From Bacteroidales bacterium (GTDB lineage: Bacteria; Bacteroidota; Bacteroidia; Bacteroidales; P3): a stretch of 32,070 bases of DNA. This document shows, piece by piece, positions 1 to 8,489 of the stretch. Positions within the stretch are counted from its first letter, which is position 1. Every line of letters starts with the position of its first letter. The stretch lies in assembly GCA_017530105.1 (NCBI GenBank), contig JAFXMW010000051.1, forward strand, positions 1-32,070. The letters run 5' to 3'. Below the pieces are notes generated by a model, which worked only from the letters and a program-made list of their open reading frames with translations, did not search any database and was not told the DNA's origin. The position numbers and the translations under genes are program-made.

Positions 1-245
1 AGGGCAATGCCGGCATCAGCACCCTTGAGAGCGCTCAGGTTGCCATCTATCCCAACCCCGCTACCGACAAAGTGAACGTTGTTGCCGACAACCTCTCCAA
101 GGTTGAAGTCCTCGACGTTACCGGCCGCATCGTCGCCACCACCAACCAGAGTGTTGTCGACATGAGCAGCCTGCAGAACGGTGTGTACATGTTCCGCGTT
201 ATCACCGCCAACGGTACCACCATGCAGAAAGTTGTGAAGAAATAA
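1..245 (+). CDS. T9SS type A cargo protein, C-terminal fragment
   Basis: The reading frame is open from the window edge (first full codon at base 3) to the TAA at 243-245, so only the last 80 residues are seen. They form a Por secretion tail: the YPNPATDKV motif opens the domain, followed by a VEVLDVTGRIV strand and a LQNGVYMFRV strand, ending in two lysines. In this family the domain directs a periplasmic protein through the type IX secretion system and is then cleaved. The function of the missing N-terminal part cannot be inferred. A hairpin follows 35 bases downstream. Confidence 0.85.
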   Translation, partial: GNAGISTLESAQVAIYPNPATDKVNVVADNLSKVEVLDVTGRIVATTNQSVVDMSSLQNGVYMFRVITANGTTMQKVVKK

Positions 246-278
246 AACACATCATCACATTCTTTTTCATATTCAGAG

Positions 279-311
279 GAGGACGACTACGGTCGTCCTT
301 CCTTTGTTTAT
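279..311 (+). terminator. Probable terminator of the T9SS cargo gene
   Basis: A 7-base-pair perfect stem (281-287 with 292-298, loop 288-291) can be extended by A280-T299. It is followed by a loosely T-rich stretch to about 310. It lies just after the stop at 245 on the same strand. The T tract is interrupted by CC, so it is a weak classical terminator. Confidence 0.55.
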
Positions 312-426
312 CCCTCAAGGCAAAAAAATGGCACAGGACACAAGTATCTACAACTTAAAACCAGAAAAGCCGCCAATCTCAACTCCATCCAAGCCCTCCG
401 CTACGAGTAGGGAACCTGCGCCACAC

Positions 427-463
427 AAAAAAAACAAGCCGTCATCTGTCGTGACGGCTTGTT
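427..463 (-). terminator. Terminator of the 52-aa membrane mini-gene
   Basis: A 12-base-pair perfect stem (433-444 with 452-463, loop 445-451) is followed, read on the minus strand, by a run of about eight T (bases 427-434). It lies 23 bases beyond the stop of the minus-strand mini-gene at 486. The remaining part of 246-485 holds only this hairpin, the 279-311 hairpin and non-coding sequence. Confidence 0.8.
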
Positions 464-485
464 GCTATTACATCCAATACAATAT

Positions 486-644
486 TTACTGGAAGATTCC
501 CACCCAAAGGCCTTTGGGGAATATGACCATCAAAAGGAAGAGCATGGCCACAAGCCACACCCCCACGATGATAATGGTCTTGAAGACATAAAAGCCTTTG
601 GATGGGCGACTGTCCTTTTTGCGGATATCGTATTCTTTAGTCAT
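486..644 (-). CDS. Small single-pass membrane protein, 52 aa
   Basis: The frame runs from ATG (642-644) to TAA (486-488) and encodes 52 residues. A charged N-terminus (MTKEYDIRKKDSRPSKGF) precedes one strongly hydrophobic segment at about residues 18-42. A short tail, FPKGLWVGIFQ, follows. The lysine/arginine-rich head suggests an N-in orientation. It is bounded by its own strong terminator on the 3' side. Its start codon lies only a few bases after the T tract of the glyA terminator, so it may be transcribed by read-through or from a promoter inside the hairpin region. No Shine-Dalgarno sequence is visible. I do not recognise the family, and nothing in the sequence shows a role beyond a membrane location. 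Confidence 0.6.
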   Translation of the reverse strand: MTKEYDIRKKDSRPSKGFYVFKTIIIVGVWLVAMLFLLMVIFPKGLWVGIFQ

Positions 645-647
645 AAT

Positions 648-690
648 CTAAAAAAATCGGAGTAACCGGATTGCTCTGATTACTCCGATT
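648..690 (-). terminator. glyA terminator
   Basis: An 11-base-pair perfect stem (655-665 with 680-690) with a 14-base loop is followed on the minus strand by a run of seven T (about 650-656). It lies 25 bases past the glyA stop codon. This is a textbook intrinsic terminator. The next minus-strand start codon (644) abuts its T tract. Confidence 0.8.
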
Positions 691-715
691 ATTCGGATAA
701 TGGGTCAACCGACTC

Positions 716-1996
716 TTACCAAGCGAAGAGAGGACGGTTTTGCATCATCTCGTTGACCTGGCCGGTAATCTTGGCGCGGACGGCCTCGTCGGTCGGGTTG
801 CAGAGGACGGTGTCAATCATGTCCACAATGACGGGCATGTCTTCTTCTTTCAGACCACGAGTGGTGATGGCGGGCGTTCCGACACGGAGACCACTGGTCT
901 TAAAGGCAGAACGGCTGTCGAAGGGAACCATGTTTTTGTTGACAGTGATGTCGGCGGCGACGAGTGCGTTCTCAGCCTCTTTACCGGTGAGTTCGGGGAA
1001 CTTGGTGCGGAGGTCGATGAGCATGAGGTGGTTGTCGGTGCCGCCGCTGATGACCTTGTAGCCCTTGTTGACAAAGGCTTCGCACATCACCTTGGCGTTC
1101 TTCATCACCTGCTGGATGTACTGGTCGTAGCTGTCGGTAAGAGCCTCGCCGAAGGCAACAGCCTTGGCAGCGATGACGTGCTCCAGAGGACCGCCCTGGG
1201 TGCCGGGGAAGACGGCGCTGTCGAGCAGAGCACTCATCTTCTTGATTTCACCCTTCGGGGTGGTCTTGCCCCAAGGATTGTCAAAGTCCTCACCCATGAG
1301 AATCATACCGCCGCGAGGTCCGCGGAGGGTCTTGTGGGTAGTAGTGGTGACGATGTGGCAGTACTTGACGGCATTGTTCAGGTAGCCCTTGGCAATGAGT
1401 CCGGAGGGGTGACTGATGTCGCCCATGAGGATGGCACCGATTTTGTCGGCAATCTCACGCATACGAGCCCAATCCCAGTCGCGGCTATAAGCGGAACCGC
1501 CACCGATGATGAGCTTGGGATGATACTCGAGGGCCTTTTTCTCCATGTCCTCATAGTCAACGGTACCGGTCTCTTCCTTCACCTGATAGCCAACCACCTT
1601 GTAGTTGATGCCGGAGAAGTTGACGGGGCTGCCGTGGCTGAGGTGACCGCCGTGGTTGAGATCCATGCCCATAAAAGTGTCGCCGCTGTTGAGGCAAGCC
1701 AGGAATACAGCCATATTGGCCTGAGCACCGCTGTGGGGCTGCACGTTGGCCCAGCAGGCTCCGTAGAGCTGTTTGGCACGCTCGATGGCGATGGTCTCGC
1801 TCTGGTCAACAATCTGGCAACCGCCATAATAACGTTTTCCGGGATATCCCTCGGCGTATTTGTTGGTCATAACGGAACCCATGGCTTCCATGACCTGGTC
1901 GCTCACGAAATTTTCGGAGGCAATCAGTTCGATGCCTTTGGTTTGGCGTTCTCTTTCCTTCTGGATGAGATCAAAAATTGCAGTATCTCTTTGCAT
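716..1996 (-). CDS. glyA: Serine hydroxymethyltransferase
   Basis: The enzyme interconverts serine and glycine while charging tetrahydrofolate with a one-carbon unit. It is cytosolic and PLP-dependent. The 426-residue protein has the usual family length. Visible signatures are the N-terminal [11 protein letters not shown], the [14 protein letters not shown] substrate loop, and [15 protein letters not shown], which carries the PLP-binding lysine. The frame stays open upstream of 1996, but homology begins at [12 protein letters not shown] promoter box lies about 43 bases before that ATG, so the start at 1996 was chosen. It is monocistronic by its strong terminator and divergent from the GH3 fusion gene. 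Nothing unusual is seen. Confidence 0.97.
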   Translation of the reverse strand: MQRDTAIFDLIQKERERQTKGIELIASENFVSDQVMEAMGSVMTNKYAEGYPGKRYYGGCQIVDQSETIAIERAKQLYGACWANVQPHSGAQANMAVFLACLNSGDTFMGMDLNHGGHLSHGSPVNFSGINYKVVGYQVKEETGTVDYEDMEKKALEYHPKLIIGGGSAYSRDWDWARMREIADKIGAILMGDISHPSGLIAKGYLNNAVKYCHIVTTTTHKTLRGPRGGMILMGEDFDNPWGKTTPKGEIKKMSALLDSAVFPGTQGGPLEHVIAAKAVAFGEALTDSYDQYIQQVMKNAKVMCEAFVNKGYKVISGGTDNHLMLIDLRTKFPELTGKEAENALVAADITVNKNMVPFDSRSAFKTSGLRVGTPAITTRGLKEEDMPVIVDMIDTVLCNPTDEAVRAKITGQVNEMMQNRPLFAW

Positions 1997-2038
1997 ATCA
2001 ATAAAATATTTAGTTTGTAATAATTTACAATTATTCTG

Positions 2039-2046
2039 CAAATATA
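2039..2046 (-). promoter_or_regulatory. glyA promoter -7 box
   Basis: Read on the minus strand the site is TATATTTG, an exact match to the Bacteroidota -7 consensus TAnnTTTG. It lies 43 bases upstream of the glyA ATG. No convincing -33 TTTG is seen at the usual spacing. Confidence 0.6.
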
Positions 2047-2110
2047 CATATTTATTCCGAATAATAGAATATTTAACATTTGCAGGACTCAAAGAGTCGG
2101 ATTTTTCGTG

Positions 2111-2118
2111 TATATTTG
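2111..2118 (+). promoter_or_regulatory. GH3 fusion gene promoter -7 box
   Basis: TATATTTG matches TAnnTTTG and lies 23 bases before the ATG at 2142, giving a short leader. The divergent region 1997-2141 therefore holds two back-to-back promoters. The -33 element is not clear. Confidence 0.6.
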
Positions 2119-2141
2119 CAAAAATAATTTTTCGGGTGAAG

Positions 2142-4505
2142 ATGAAAAAAACACTTGTCTTGTTGTGTGTTGCGATGTTGCTGGGTTCGTCTGTGAGCCT
2201 CGGCCAGGTGCGCGGCATGAAACGGTCGTCCCGCAAGAGCAATCCGAACGGGATAACGTCCAAAAATAATTCACCACGCATGGCTACCCTATGGGTGGAT
2301 GCCGCGATGAAAGACATGAGCCTTCGGCAAAAGGTAGCGCAGTTGATGGTTATCCGTGTGCCTCTCGACCTTGAGGGAAAAAAACAGCGGGATTTCGAAC
2401 AGTTGCTGCGCGAAACCGAAGTGGGAGGAGTCTGCTTTTTCGTAGGCACAGCCGCCAAGACTCTTCCCCTCATCAAGCGTTTCCAGAGCCTGAGCACCGT
2501 GCCTCTGCTTGTTTGCATCGATGCCGAATGGGGTCTGGGGATGCGACTGAAAGACTGCTATTCCTTCCCCCTCAACGGCGATTGGGGAACCCTGCCTCCC
2601 GAAATGGACACCCTGCTTTTCGACATGGGCCGCGAGATAGGTGCACAATGCCGCAACATGGGCATCCACGTCAACTTTGCGCCTGTGGTAGACATCAACA
2701 GCAACCCTAACAACCCCGTCATCGGTCCCCGCTCCTTCAGCGACAACCCTAAAAGGGTGGCAAGCCTGGGAATACAATACATGAAAGGCCTCCAAAGCCA
2801 AGGAGTCATGGCTGTAGCAAAACACTTCCCGGGGCATGGCGACACCGAGACCGACAGCCATATCGACCTCCCGGTCATCAATCATACCCGCGCCTATATG
2901 GACACCGTAGACCTCTACCCGTTCAAACGGCTCATTGATGCCGGTGTCGAGGGCGTAATGACTGCCCACCTGCAAGTCAACGCCTACGAGAAACAGAAAA
3001 ACCACCCGTCGTCTCTTTCCAGTGCCATTGTTGGCGACGTTCTTCGTAAAAAACTCGGCTTTAACGGAATGGTTATCACCGATGGTCTGGACATGAAAGG
3101 GGTCACCAAATACTATAAAGATGGACAAGAGTCGCTCGCCGCTCTCATGGCCGGCTCCGACATCCTGCTCCTCCCCCCCGACGTCCCCACTGCCATCAAC
3201 ACCATCTGTGCCGCAGCCGAAAACGACAACGACCTTCAGAAACTAATCGATATGCGCTGCCGTCGTGTCCTTCGCACCAAATACTATCACGGATGTGCCG
3301 ACCTCCATCCCGACAAATGGCATGTGCCGACCTCTCAAGACAGCCTGCGATGCGACTCAATAGTTCGTGCTTTGAACACCGTTGTCTATTCAAAAATCGA
3401 CAGTATTGTCAACGACGGCATTGCAAAAGGCGCCTACCCCGGTTGCCAAGTTCTCGCCATGCAGAACGGCCGAATACTTTATCGCAAAGCCTTTGGCCAC
3501 CAAACTTACGATAGCAACTCCCCTGCCATCACTATGAACACAGTCTACGACCTCGCCTCGGTCACTAAAATGATGGCCACAACACTGGCCATGATGAAAC
3601 TGGTGGAAACGGGGAAGGTGAAGCTGAGCGACCCGCTAAGCCGCTATCTCCCTTACCTCAAGCACACCGACAAGGAGAAAATAACCATTATGCAGGCCAT
3701 GAGCCATGTGGCACGTCTCAAGGCTTTCGACACCTATTGGAAAAAAGCGTCCACCACCGACGACCCCCTCTCAAGTGTCATCGAGCAGGTCACAGCCACC
3801 CCCCTCCTCGCCAAAAGCGAATACGTCTATAGCGATTTGGGATTCATTCTCCTGGGGCAGTTAGTGCAACAGGTGTCCGGCCAAAGGCTCGACATCTTTG
3901 TCCAACGCCATTTCTATTCCCCCATGGGACTGCGCCACACCTTTTTTAATCCCACCGAACACGGCATCGACACCGCCATTATCGCACCCACTGAACTCGA
4001 CCAACACTACCGCAACAAACTGCTACGTGGTGTTGTCCACGACGAAAACGCCTACGCTATGGGCGGAGTCTCCGGCCATGCCGGACTCTTCAGCACCGCC
4101 GATGACCTTGCCAAAATCTTGCAAATGCTGCTCAATGGCGGCACCTACAACGGTAAACGTTACCTCAAAGCCGAAACCATCAAAATATTCAACCAACGCC
4201 ACTACATCACCCTGGGTTGCCGACGAGGTCTGGGCTTCGACAAACCCCTCATCCACGGCAACGGGGGCAGCGCCTGCGACGAAGCCTCTCAAGACAGCTA
4301 CGGCCACACCGGCTTCACAGGCACCATGGTTTGGGTAGATCCCGACTGCGGTTTGATTTACATCTTCCTGTCCAACAGAGTCTATCCCAAAGCAAACCCC
4401 AACAAACTCGCCCAAATGAACATCCGCACCCAGGTACAGAGTGAGTTGTACAAATCCCTCAAATCGAAAACAAGAAACTCAGGTGTAGCTAATTTTGGAA
4501 ACTAA
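2142..4505 (+). CDS. GH3 beta-N-acetylhexosaminidase / serine hydrolase (beta-lactamase-fold) fusion
   Basis: This 787-residue exported protein has a signal peptide (about 1-21) and then a glycoside hydrolase family 3 domain (about 50-400). KHFPGHGD at about 227-234, followed by TETDSH, is the NagZ-type general acid/base loop. [10 protein letters not shown] carries the likely nucleophile Asp314. The second half (about 430-770) is a class C beta-lactamase/DD-peptidase fold with SVTK (Ser473, Lys476), YSD at 563 and HTG at 722. By family, the first half removes beta-N-acetylglucosamine from muropeptides and the second acts on an ester or amide bond. A role in peptidoglycan turnover is inferred. 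Similar fusions are known in Bacteroidota. The start ATG (2142) was chosen for its signal peptide over the longer open frame. Confidence 0.9.
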   Translation: MKKTLVLLCVAMLLGSSVSLGQVRGMKRSSRKSNPNGITSKNNSPRMATLWVDAAMKDMSLRQKVAQLMVIRVPLDLEGKKQRDFEQLLRETEVGGVCFFVGTAAKTLPLIKRFQSLSTVPLLVCIDAEWGLGMRLKDCYSFPLNGDWGTLPPEMDTLLFDMGREIGAQCRNMGIHVNFAPVVDINSNPNNPVIGPRSFSDNPKRVASLGIQYMKGLQSQGVMAVAKHFPGHGDTETDSHIDLPVINHTRAYMDTVDLYPFKRLIDAGVEGVMTAHLQVNAYEKQKNHPSSLSSAIVGDVLRKKLGFNGMVITDGLDMKGVTKYYKDGQESLAALMAGSDILLLPPDVPTAINTICAAAENDNDLQKLIDMRCRRVLRTKYYHGCADLHPDKWHVPTSQDSLRCDSIVRALNTVVYSKIDSIVNDGIAKGAYPGCQVLAMQNGRILYRKAFGHQTYDSNSPAITMNTVYDLASVTKMMATTLAMMKLVETGKVKLSDPLSRYLPYLKHTDKEKITIMQAMSHVARLKAFDTYWKKASTTDDPLSSVIEQVTATPLLAKSEYVYSDLGFILLGQLVQQVSGQRLDIFVQRHFYSPMGLRHTFFNPTEHGIDTAIIAPTELDQHYRNKLLRGVVHDENAYAMGGVSGHAGLFSTADDLAKILQMLLNGGTYNGKRYLKAETIKIFNQRHYITLGCRRGLGFDKPLIHGNGGSACDEASQDSYGHTGFTGTMVWVDPDCGLIYIFLSNRVYPKANPNKLAQMNIRTQVQSELYKSLKSKTRNSGVANFGN

Positions 4506-4508
4506 AGC

Positions 4509-4547
4509 AAAAAATGGGAATTCACACAATATACGATGAATTCCCAT
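4509..4547 (-). terminator. Terminator of the DUF748 / C10-M6 / TerB-J operon
   Basis: An 11-base-pair perfect stem (4514-4524 with 4537-4547) is followed on the minus strand by T6 (4509-4514). It lies 25 bases past the stop of the TerB/J-domain gene. Confidence 0.7.
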
Positions 4548-4561
4548 GTTAACCATTTGAC

Positions 4562-4596
4562 AACGGGGTTTCTATTTCATGCCCCGTTTTGTTTTT
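4562..4596 (+). terminator. Terminator of the GH3 fusion gene
   Basis: A 7-base-pair stem (4562-4568 with 4582-4588) is followed on the plus strand by TTGTTTTT. It lies 57 bases after the GH3 fusion stop and overlaps the 3' end of the convergent J-domain gene. Together with the hairpin at 4514-4547 it separates the two converging transcripts. Confidence 0.65.
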
Positions 4597-5429
4597 ATCT
4601 GCTCGTAAGCCTCGTTTATTTTTCGGAATTGCGCTGCGGCATTCTTCTTCACCTCCTCGCCCATATTCTCCACCTTATCAGGGTGATATTTCATTGCCAA
4701 ACGGCGGTAGGCCTTCTTCACCTCCTCATCGGTGGCTGAACTGTCGAGACCCAGCACTTTATAGGGGTCAGAGGTGTATGAAGATGAGTTGCCCGAGGAG
4801 CTGTTATTGGAATATCCACTGTCGCCATTATTCCCCCTTTTACGGTAGATGTGGCGGTTATAGATGGATATATAGTCCATCGAACTGATGCCGAGCGATT
4901 TAGCAATGACCCTCATGATGGTATTTTCGTCGGTGGTGTAGGAGACGTCGGCCACCGTCAACCCGAAGAGGAAGTCCATCATGTGGTAACGTGTGCTGTA
5001 GTCGGTATTCTGCTTTATCTGATTACAGACAGCCTCAACGTCAATATTTGTCTCCGGCTTAACCAATTCGCGAAGCATGGAAAGGTATTCCCTCCCTCTT
5101 TCTTCCCCGTAGTTTTTGGCAAGGAACTGCTTCACATAGTCAAGCTCAGAACGAAGCACCTTGCCATCGGCCTTCATCACTGCGGCTATCAACACGATCA
5201 GGGCCACATTGACATCATTCTGAGTGCCGGTATTGCGATAGGGGCCATGGTGACTGTTATGCCGAGTGCCGCCAGACTCCTTAAAACTATTACTCCTTCC
5301 CAACCGCTGGTTGGATATCGTAGATGAACCACCTTCAATTGCCGAACCCAGAAGAAAGCCAATCAACCCCCCGATGGGGCCCATAGTGGCCCAAGCCAAG
5401 CCTGTGAGTATCAATCTTGTTAAACCCAT
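4572..5429 (-). CDS. TerB-like / DnaJ-domain membrane co-chaperone (DjlA-like)
   Basis: The 285-residue protein has a hydrophobic glycine-rich N-terminus (about 1-32) that is probably membrane-embedded. A TerB-like helical domain follows at about 75-195 ([18 protein letters not shown] is its opening signature). A Ser/Asn-rich linker spans 200-219 and a J domain 221-283, with the HPD tripeptide at 249-251. This is the architecture of DjlA-type co-chaperones, which stimulate DnaK ATPase at the inner membrane. It is the last gene of a minus-strand operon and starts 6 bases after the C10-M6 protease stop. A chaperone role in export of that protease is only a contextual guess. Confidence 0.85.
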   Translation of the reverse strand: MGLTRLILTGLAWATMGPIGGLIGFLLGSAIEGGSSTISNQRLGRSNSFKESGGTRHNSHHGPYRNTGTQNDVNVALIVLIAAVMKADGKVLRSELDYVKQFLAKNYGEERGREYLSMLRELVKPETNIDVEAVCNQIKQNTDYSTRYHMMDFLFGLTVADVSYTTDENTIMRVIAKSLGISSMDYISIYNRHIYRKRGNNGDSGYSNNSSSGNSSSYTSDPYKVLGLDSSATDEEVKKAYRRLAMKYHPDKVENMGEEVKKNAAAQFRKINEAYEQIKTKRGMK

Positions 5430-5435
5430 GACAAT

Positions 5436-8400
5436 TTATCTTATAATTAGTTTCTGCGTAGCCACTCCCTCCGAAGTGATGAGCGTTACAAAATAAAAAC
5501 CTGCTGCCAAGTCACGCGTGTCTATACATCCTCGGCCTCCTTCAACACGGACTCTCTTCAGTTCATGTCCCACGGCATCAATTATCGACACCTGGCAATC
5601 ACCGCCTGCCACAACATCCTTCACCCACTCCACCTCGACACTGGTCGTGGCCGGGTTGGGATAAAGCCGGAAGACAACCCCGCTTTCACAATCCGCCTCA
5701 GGCTCATCGACACCATCGCCGAGGAAAGCCACGGAGAAAAAGCAAGTCCTGCCATGCTCGTTGATGTCATAGATACGGAACGAACGCTCGGGCGTACCAT
5801 CGGCCAGATAGGGATGAGGGTCGGTGTTGGGGCCGAACTCAGTCCGGCCTTCCGCTGCCGAGAAGAGGGTCTGGGGGACAAATCCGTCAACCGAGTCGAC
5901 ACTGCTTCCCGGACGGAAAGTCCAATAGGCATTGGGGCGAGTGGTGAAATCATAGAAAGAGTTTCCGCTCCACTTGATATCATGCGGCACCGTGTCCATC
6001 CAGCGGCCAATCACCAGCCCGCTGCCGGGAAGTGAGGACTCGAAGGGGTCTCCAGTATAACGATATTCGATGGTATACCACTGGTTGGAATCAATCGCCG
6101 ACTTGATATAATACAAATTGTTCTCAGCCGAGCTGCCGTTGCTGGATATCGAGTAAGTGTCATCGTGGGTGATTTGTTTTGGTTCGCCCGTAATATGGAG
6201 TATCTTGTGCTTGTAGATGGCCGAAGGCTGGCACATGGAGCCTGTACTCATCAAATCATACGCCACAGGATTCACACCCGTGTGCTTATTATTATGGTAC
6301 AAATCGGGAAGACCTATGGAATGACACATCTCGTGGCAGAATACGTCTGTCGAGAAATAGGTATCCCCAGCCCCCTCAAACTCGAAATTGAACGCGTTCA
6401 CCCTCTTTCCATTGATTGTTACTGTATAACCCACCGAGTCATGAGGGAAAAACTCCATGTGGGGCCACAACAGTTCTCCCCATCTGTCCACATCGCCCTT
6501 AACGATAATAGAGAGATTGTCTATATCCCCGTCGCCGTTACCGTCCAAAACCACATCGCCGTCGACCAATTGCGCCGAATCAACATAATGAGCGATACGG
6601 GCTATCAACTGCGCCTCAAGCATCGAGATGCCAATTTGAGGATTGGGTGTTGTGTATCCCTCCGGGTTATCCTCACTATACGGGCGGAAATGGTTCCGCG
6701 TGAGAGGGTCTGTATATGAAGTAATCTGCCCACTGCGGTTCTGGCGGGCGAAAACAGTATTGAATTGGATATGTCCATACGACATGGCATCGAAGAACTT
6801 TGCTACACTTTTCGACGAACTCCCAAACATGTTACGGAAAATCATAAATTGGGTTCCTATTTCCCTGTCGCCGCTGAAACGTACAAACACCACCAAATTG
6901 GTAAGCGTCTTGTAAGCACTATCGACTATCTCAAAGTCAGCCCTGTTGCCATGCTCATAGTCTTCCATATACAAAGTTTCGTCATGGGGGATACCGGCAT
7001 AAAACGAGTCCCGGCTATACTGCATCACAGCACTGTAACTGCCGGGTTCCAAATCCAGCGGATAAGCAAAGCGGCACCAAACCGTATCGCCGGGAGCAAC
7101 GGTCACACGGCGACCGTCCACACAACCGTAATAAGTCGCATCCCTATAAAGATTCACCCCAAAGAACAGGCTGCCTGTACTGTCGCCCACATTGGTGATG
7201 CTGTATTGCCCCCTGATGCTGTCGCCACGCTGGAAACAAGGCTCGTCCATGGTCAGGTCACTCCCCAAAACCAAATGGGAATGACTCGGCTCGAGATTGA
7301 AGACAGCGTACTGCATCGAACTGAAATCATATTGTGTCAAAGGGCGCATGACCGATGTGGAATAATAGCCGTTGCAGTTGCCGTCCCAGCCCCAGTCGAC
7401 ATGGAACAGGCCGTTGCTGTCGTATCCGTCAAGCACAAAAGCATGTCCGCCGGCCACTGTCCCCTCGTCGTCGTTGCGGTACGACTGCCCAGCGTAGTAC
7501 ACCGGACGTCCAGCTGCCAAATCAGCCTTTATCATATTATTCCATTCCGTGAACGAATGGCTGTTGCGGAATTCGATGTGACTGTCCTGGTTATAATGGA
7601 AAAAATGCATCATGCCATTCAGACAGTTCTGAATATTTGCCCCCGAGCTGCCCTTGCAGTCGGAATTATACCTCATGTAGCCCGCCACACCGCAATGATA
7701 CAGCAAGGTGGCTACCGCTTCAACCTCGGCGGCAGTGCTTGTGAGGGATAATTTACGGGGCATTAAGGAATAGTCATACGTTGCCGAACCGAAATCCACA
7801 CTCAATGTGCCATACCGCCAGCAAGTGTCCTGCCCCTCGTAGGAATAGGTATTATGCCCATAGCCTTGCTGCGGGAATTGCCAGTAACGCATAATCTGAG
7901 CCATGGCCAAAGCGGCACACCCTACCGTTGGATGCCCTTCGAAACGCGCCATCGTGCTGTCGGCGGCGTAAGTGCTGTCGCTCGGCACAAGACTATTGTA
8001 ACCATAGCGGTACTGGTTCCATTCCGTCACCAGCAAAGGGGCAACACTGTCCGGCATACCGTCCTTGGCGGCATCCCCCACCTGGCTCTCGGCAAAATCC
8101 TCCTCACCCAACTGCTCCAGCTGCTCCAGCTGATGCTGATATTCCCCAAGCCAATACCTCACATTCTCGGGCATGGCCGAAGGGTCGACATTCCCCGTAC
8201 GGGAATAGCCAAGCACCCTGCGCGCACGGCTGTCGCCGCTGACTATCACAAAGCCGCCGCCGTCGATATTGAAAACGGCGACGTCGCTCATATCCTTCAA
8301 CGCCACACGGCTAATGCGCACCGACTTCTGGTCGGTCATCTGCAACGCCCATTCCATGGCACACTCCTCCATCTGGCGTGGAGACAACTTCTGTGCATCG

Positions 8401-8456
8401 GCGACGGCAAACAGCATCATCGCCACAACAAAAATACAAATCGGCTTCATATTCAT
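5436..8456 (-). CDS. Secreted C10 cysteine peptidase - M6 metallopeptidase fusion with T9SS type A tail
   Basis: A single open frame encodes 1006 residues. In order it holds a signal peptide (about 1-21), a streptopain-type inhibitory prodomain (about 22-120, with GGGFVIVSGDSRA) and a C10 papain-like domain (about 138-390). The C10 domain has catalytic Cys180 in TVGCAALAMAQIM and His338 in AGGHAFVLDGY. After an intervening beta-rich region, an M6-like metallopeptidase domain occupies about 515-760, with HEMCHSIGLPDLY at 708-720 as zinc site. A Por secretion tail starts at about 930 (LYPNPATTSVEV). All key residues of both peptidases are present. The gene starts 10 bases after the DUF748 stop and ends 6 bases before the TerB/J gene. 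The ATG at 8450 (MKPIC) is an alternative start. Confidence 0.92.
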   Translation of the reverse strand: MNMKPICIFVVAMMLFAVADAQKLSPRQMEECAMEWALQMTDQKSVRISRVALKDMSDVAVFNIDGGGFVIVSGDSRARRVLGYSRTGNVDPSAMPENVRYWLGEYQHQLEQLEQLGEEDFAESQVGDAAKDGMPDSVAPLLVTEWNQYRYGYNSLVPSDSTYAADSTMARFEGHPTVGCAALAMAQIMRYWQFPQQGYGHNTYSYEGQDTCWRYGTLSVDFGSATYDYSLMPRKLSLTSTAAEVEAVATLLYHCGVAGYMRYNSDCKGSSGANIQNCLNGMMHFFHYNQDSHIEFRNSHSFTEWNNMIKADLAAGRPVYYAGQSYRNDDEGTVAGGHAFVLDGYDSNGLFHVDWGWDGNCNGYYSTSVMRPLTQYDFSSMQYAVFNLEPSHSHLVLGSDLTMDEPCFQRGDSIRGQYSITNVGDSTGSLFFGVNLYRDATYYGCVDGRRVTVAPGDTVWCRFAYPLDLEPGSYSAVMQYSRDSFYAGIPHDETLYMEDYEHGNRADFEIVDSAYKTLTNLVVFVRFSGDREIGTQFMIFRNMFGSSSKSVAKFFDAMSYGHIQFNTVFARQNRSGQITSYTDPLTRNHFRPYSEDNPEGYTTPNPQIGISMLEAQLIARIAHYVDSAQLVDGDVVLDGNGDGDIDNLSIIVKGDVDRWGELLWPHMEFFPHDSVGYTVTINGKRVNAFNFEFEGAGDTYFSTDVFCHEMCHSIGLPDLYHNNKHTGVNPVAYDLMSTGSMCQPSAIYKHKILHITGEPKQITHDDTYSISSNGSSAENNLYYIKSAIDSNQWYTIEYRYTGDPFESSLPGSGLVIGRWMDTVPHDIKWSGNSFYDFTTRPNAYWTFRPGSSVDSVDGFVPQTLFSAAEGRTEFGPNTDPHPYLADGTPERSFRIYDINEHGRTCFFSVAFLGDGVDEPEADCESGVVFRLYPNPATTSVEVEWVKDVVAGGDCQVSIIDAVGHELKRVRVEGGRGCIDTRDLAAGFYFVTLITSEGVATQKLIIR

Positions 8457-8489
8457 TTTTCAATTTTCAATTCTCAATTATCAATTCAT
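8457..8489. repeat. AATTGA-type heptamer repeat at operon junction
   Basis: Four tandem 7-8-base units of the type AATTGAGA/AATTGAAA (minus strand) span the junction of the DUF748 and C10-M6 genes. The repeat encodes the last residues (LIIEN) and the TGA stop of DUF748. Related copies lie at 12188, 12971, 22906-22974 and 27652-27733. Confidence 0.7.

Noticed and set aside
304-591. Plus-strand frame of 95 codons after the T9SS cargo gene
   Set aside because: It crosses a strong terminator hairpin and overlaps the minus-strand mini-gene, which has a real membrane helix.
740-2020. Long plus-strand open frame of 426 codons antisense to glyA
   Set aside because: It mirrors the glyA coding strand, has no domain signature and is explained by codon bias of the real gene.
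1997-2518. N-terminal extension of glyA to a 600-residue protein
   Set aside because: Homology begins at 1996, and the upstream frame runs through both divergent promoters and into the opposite gene.
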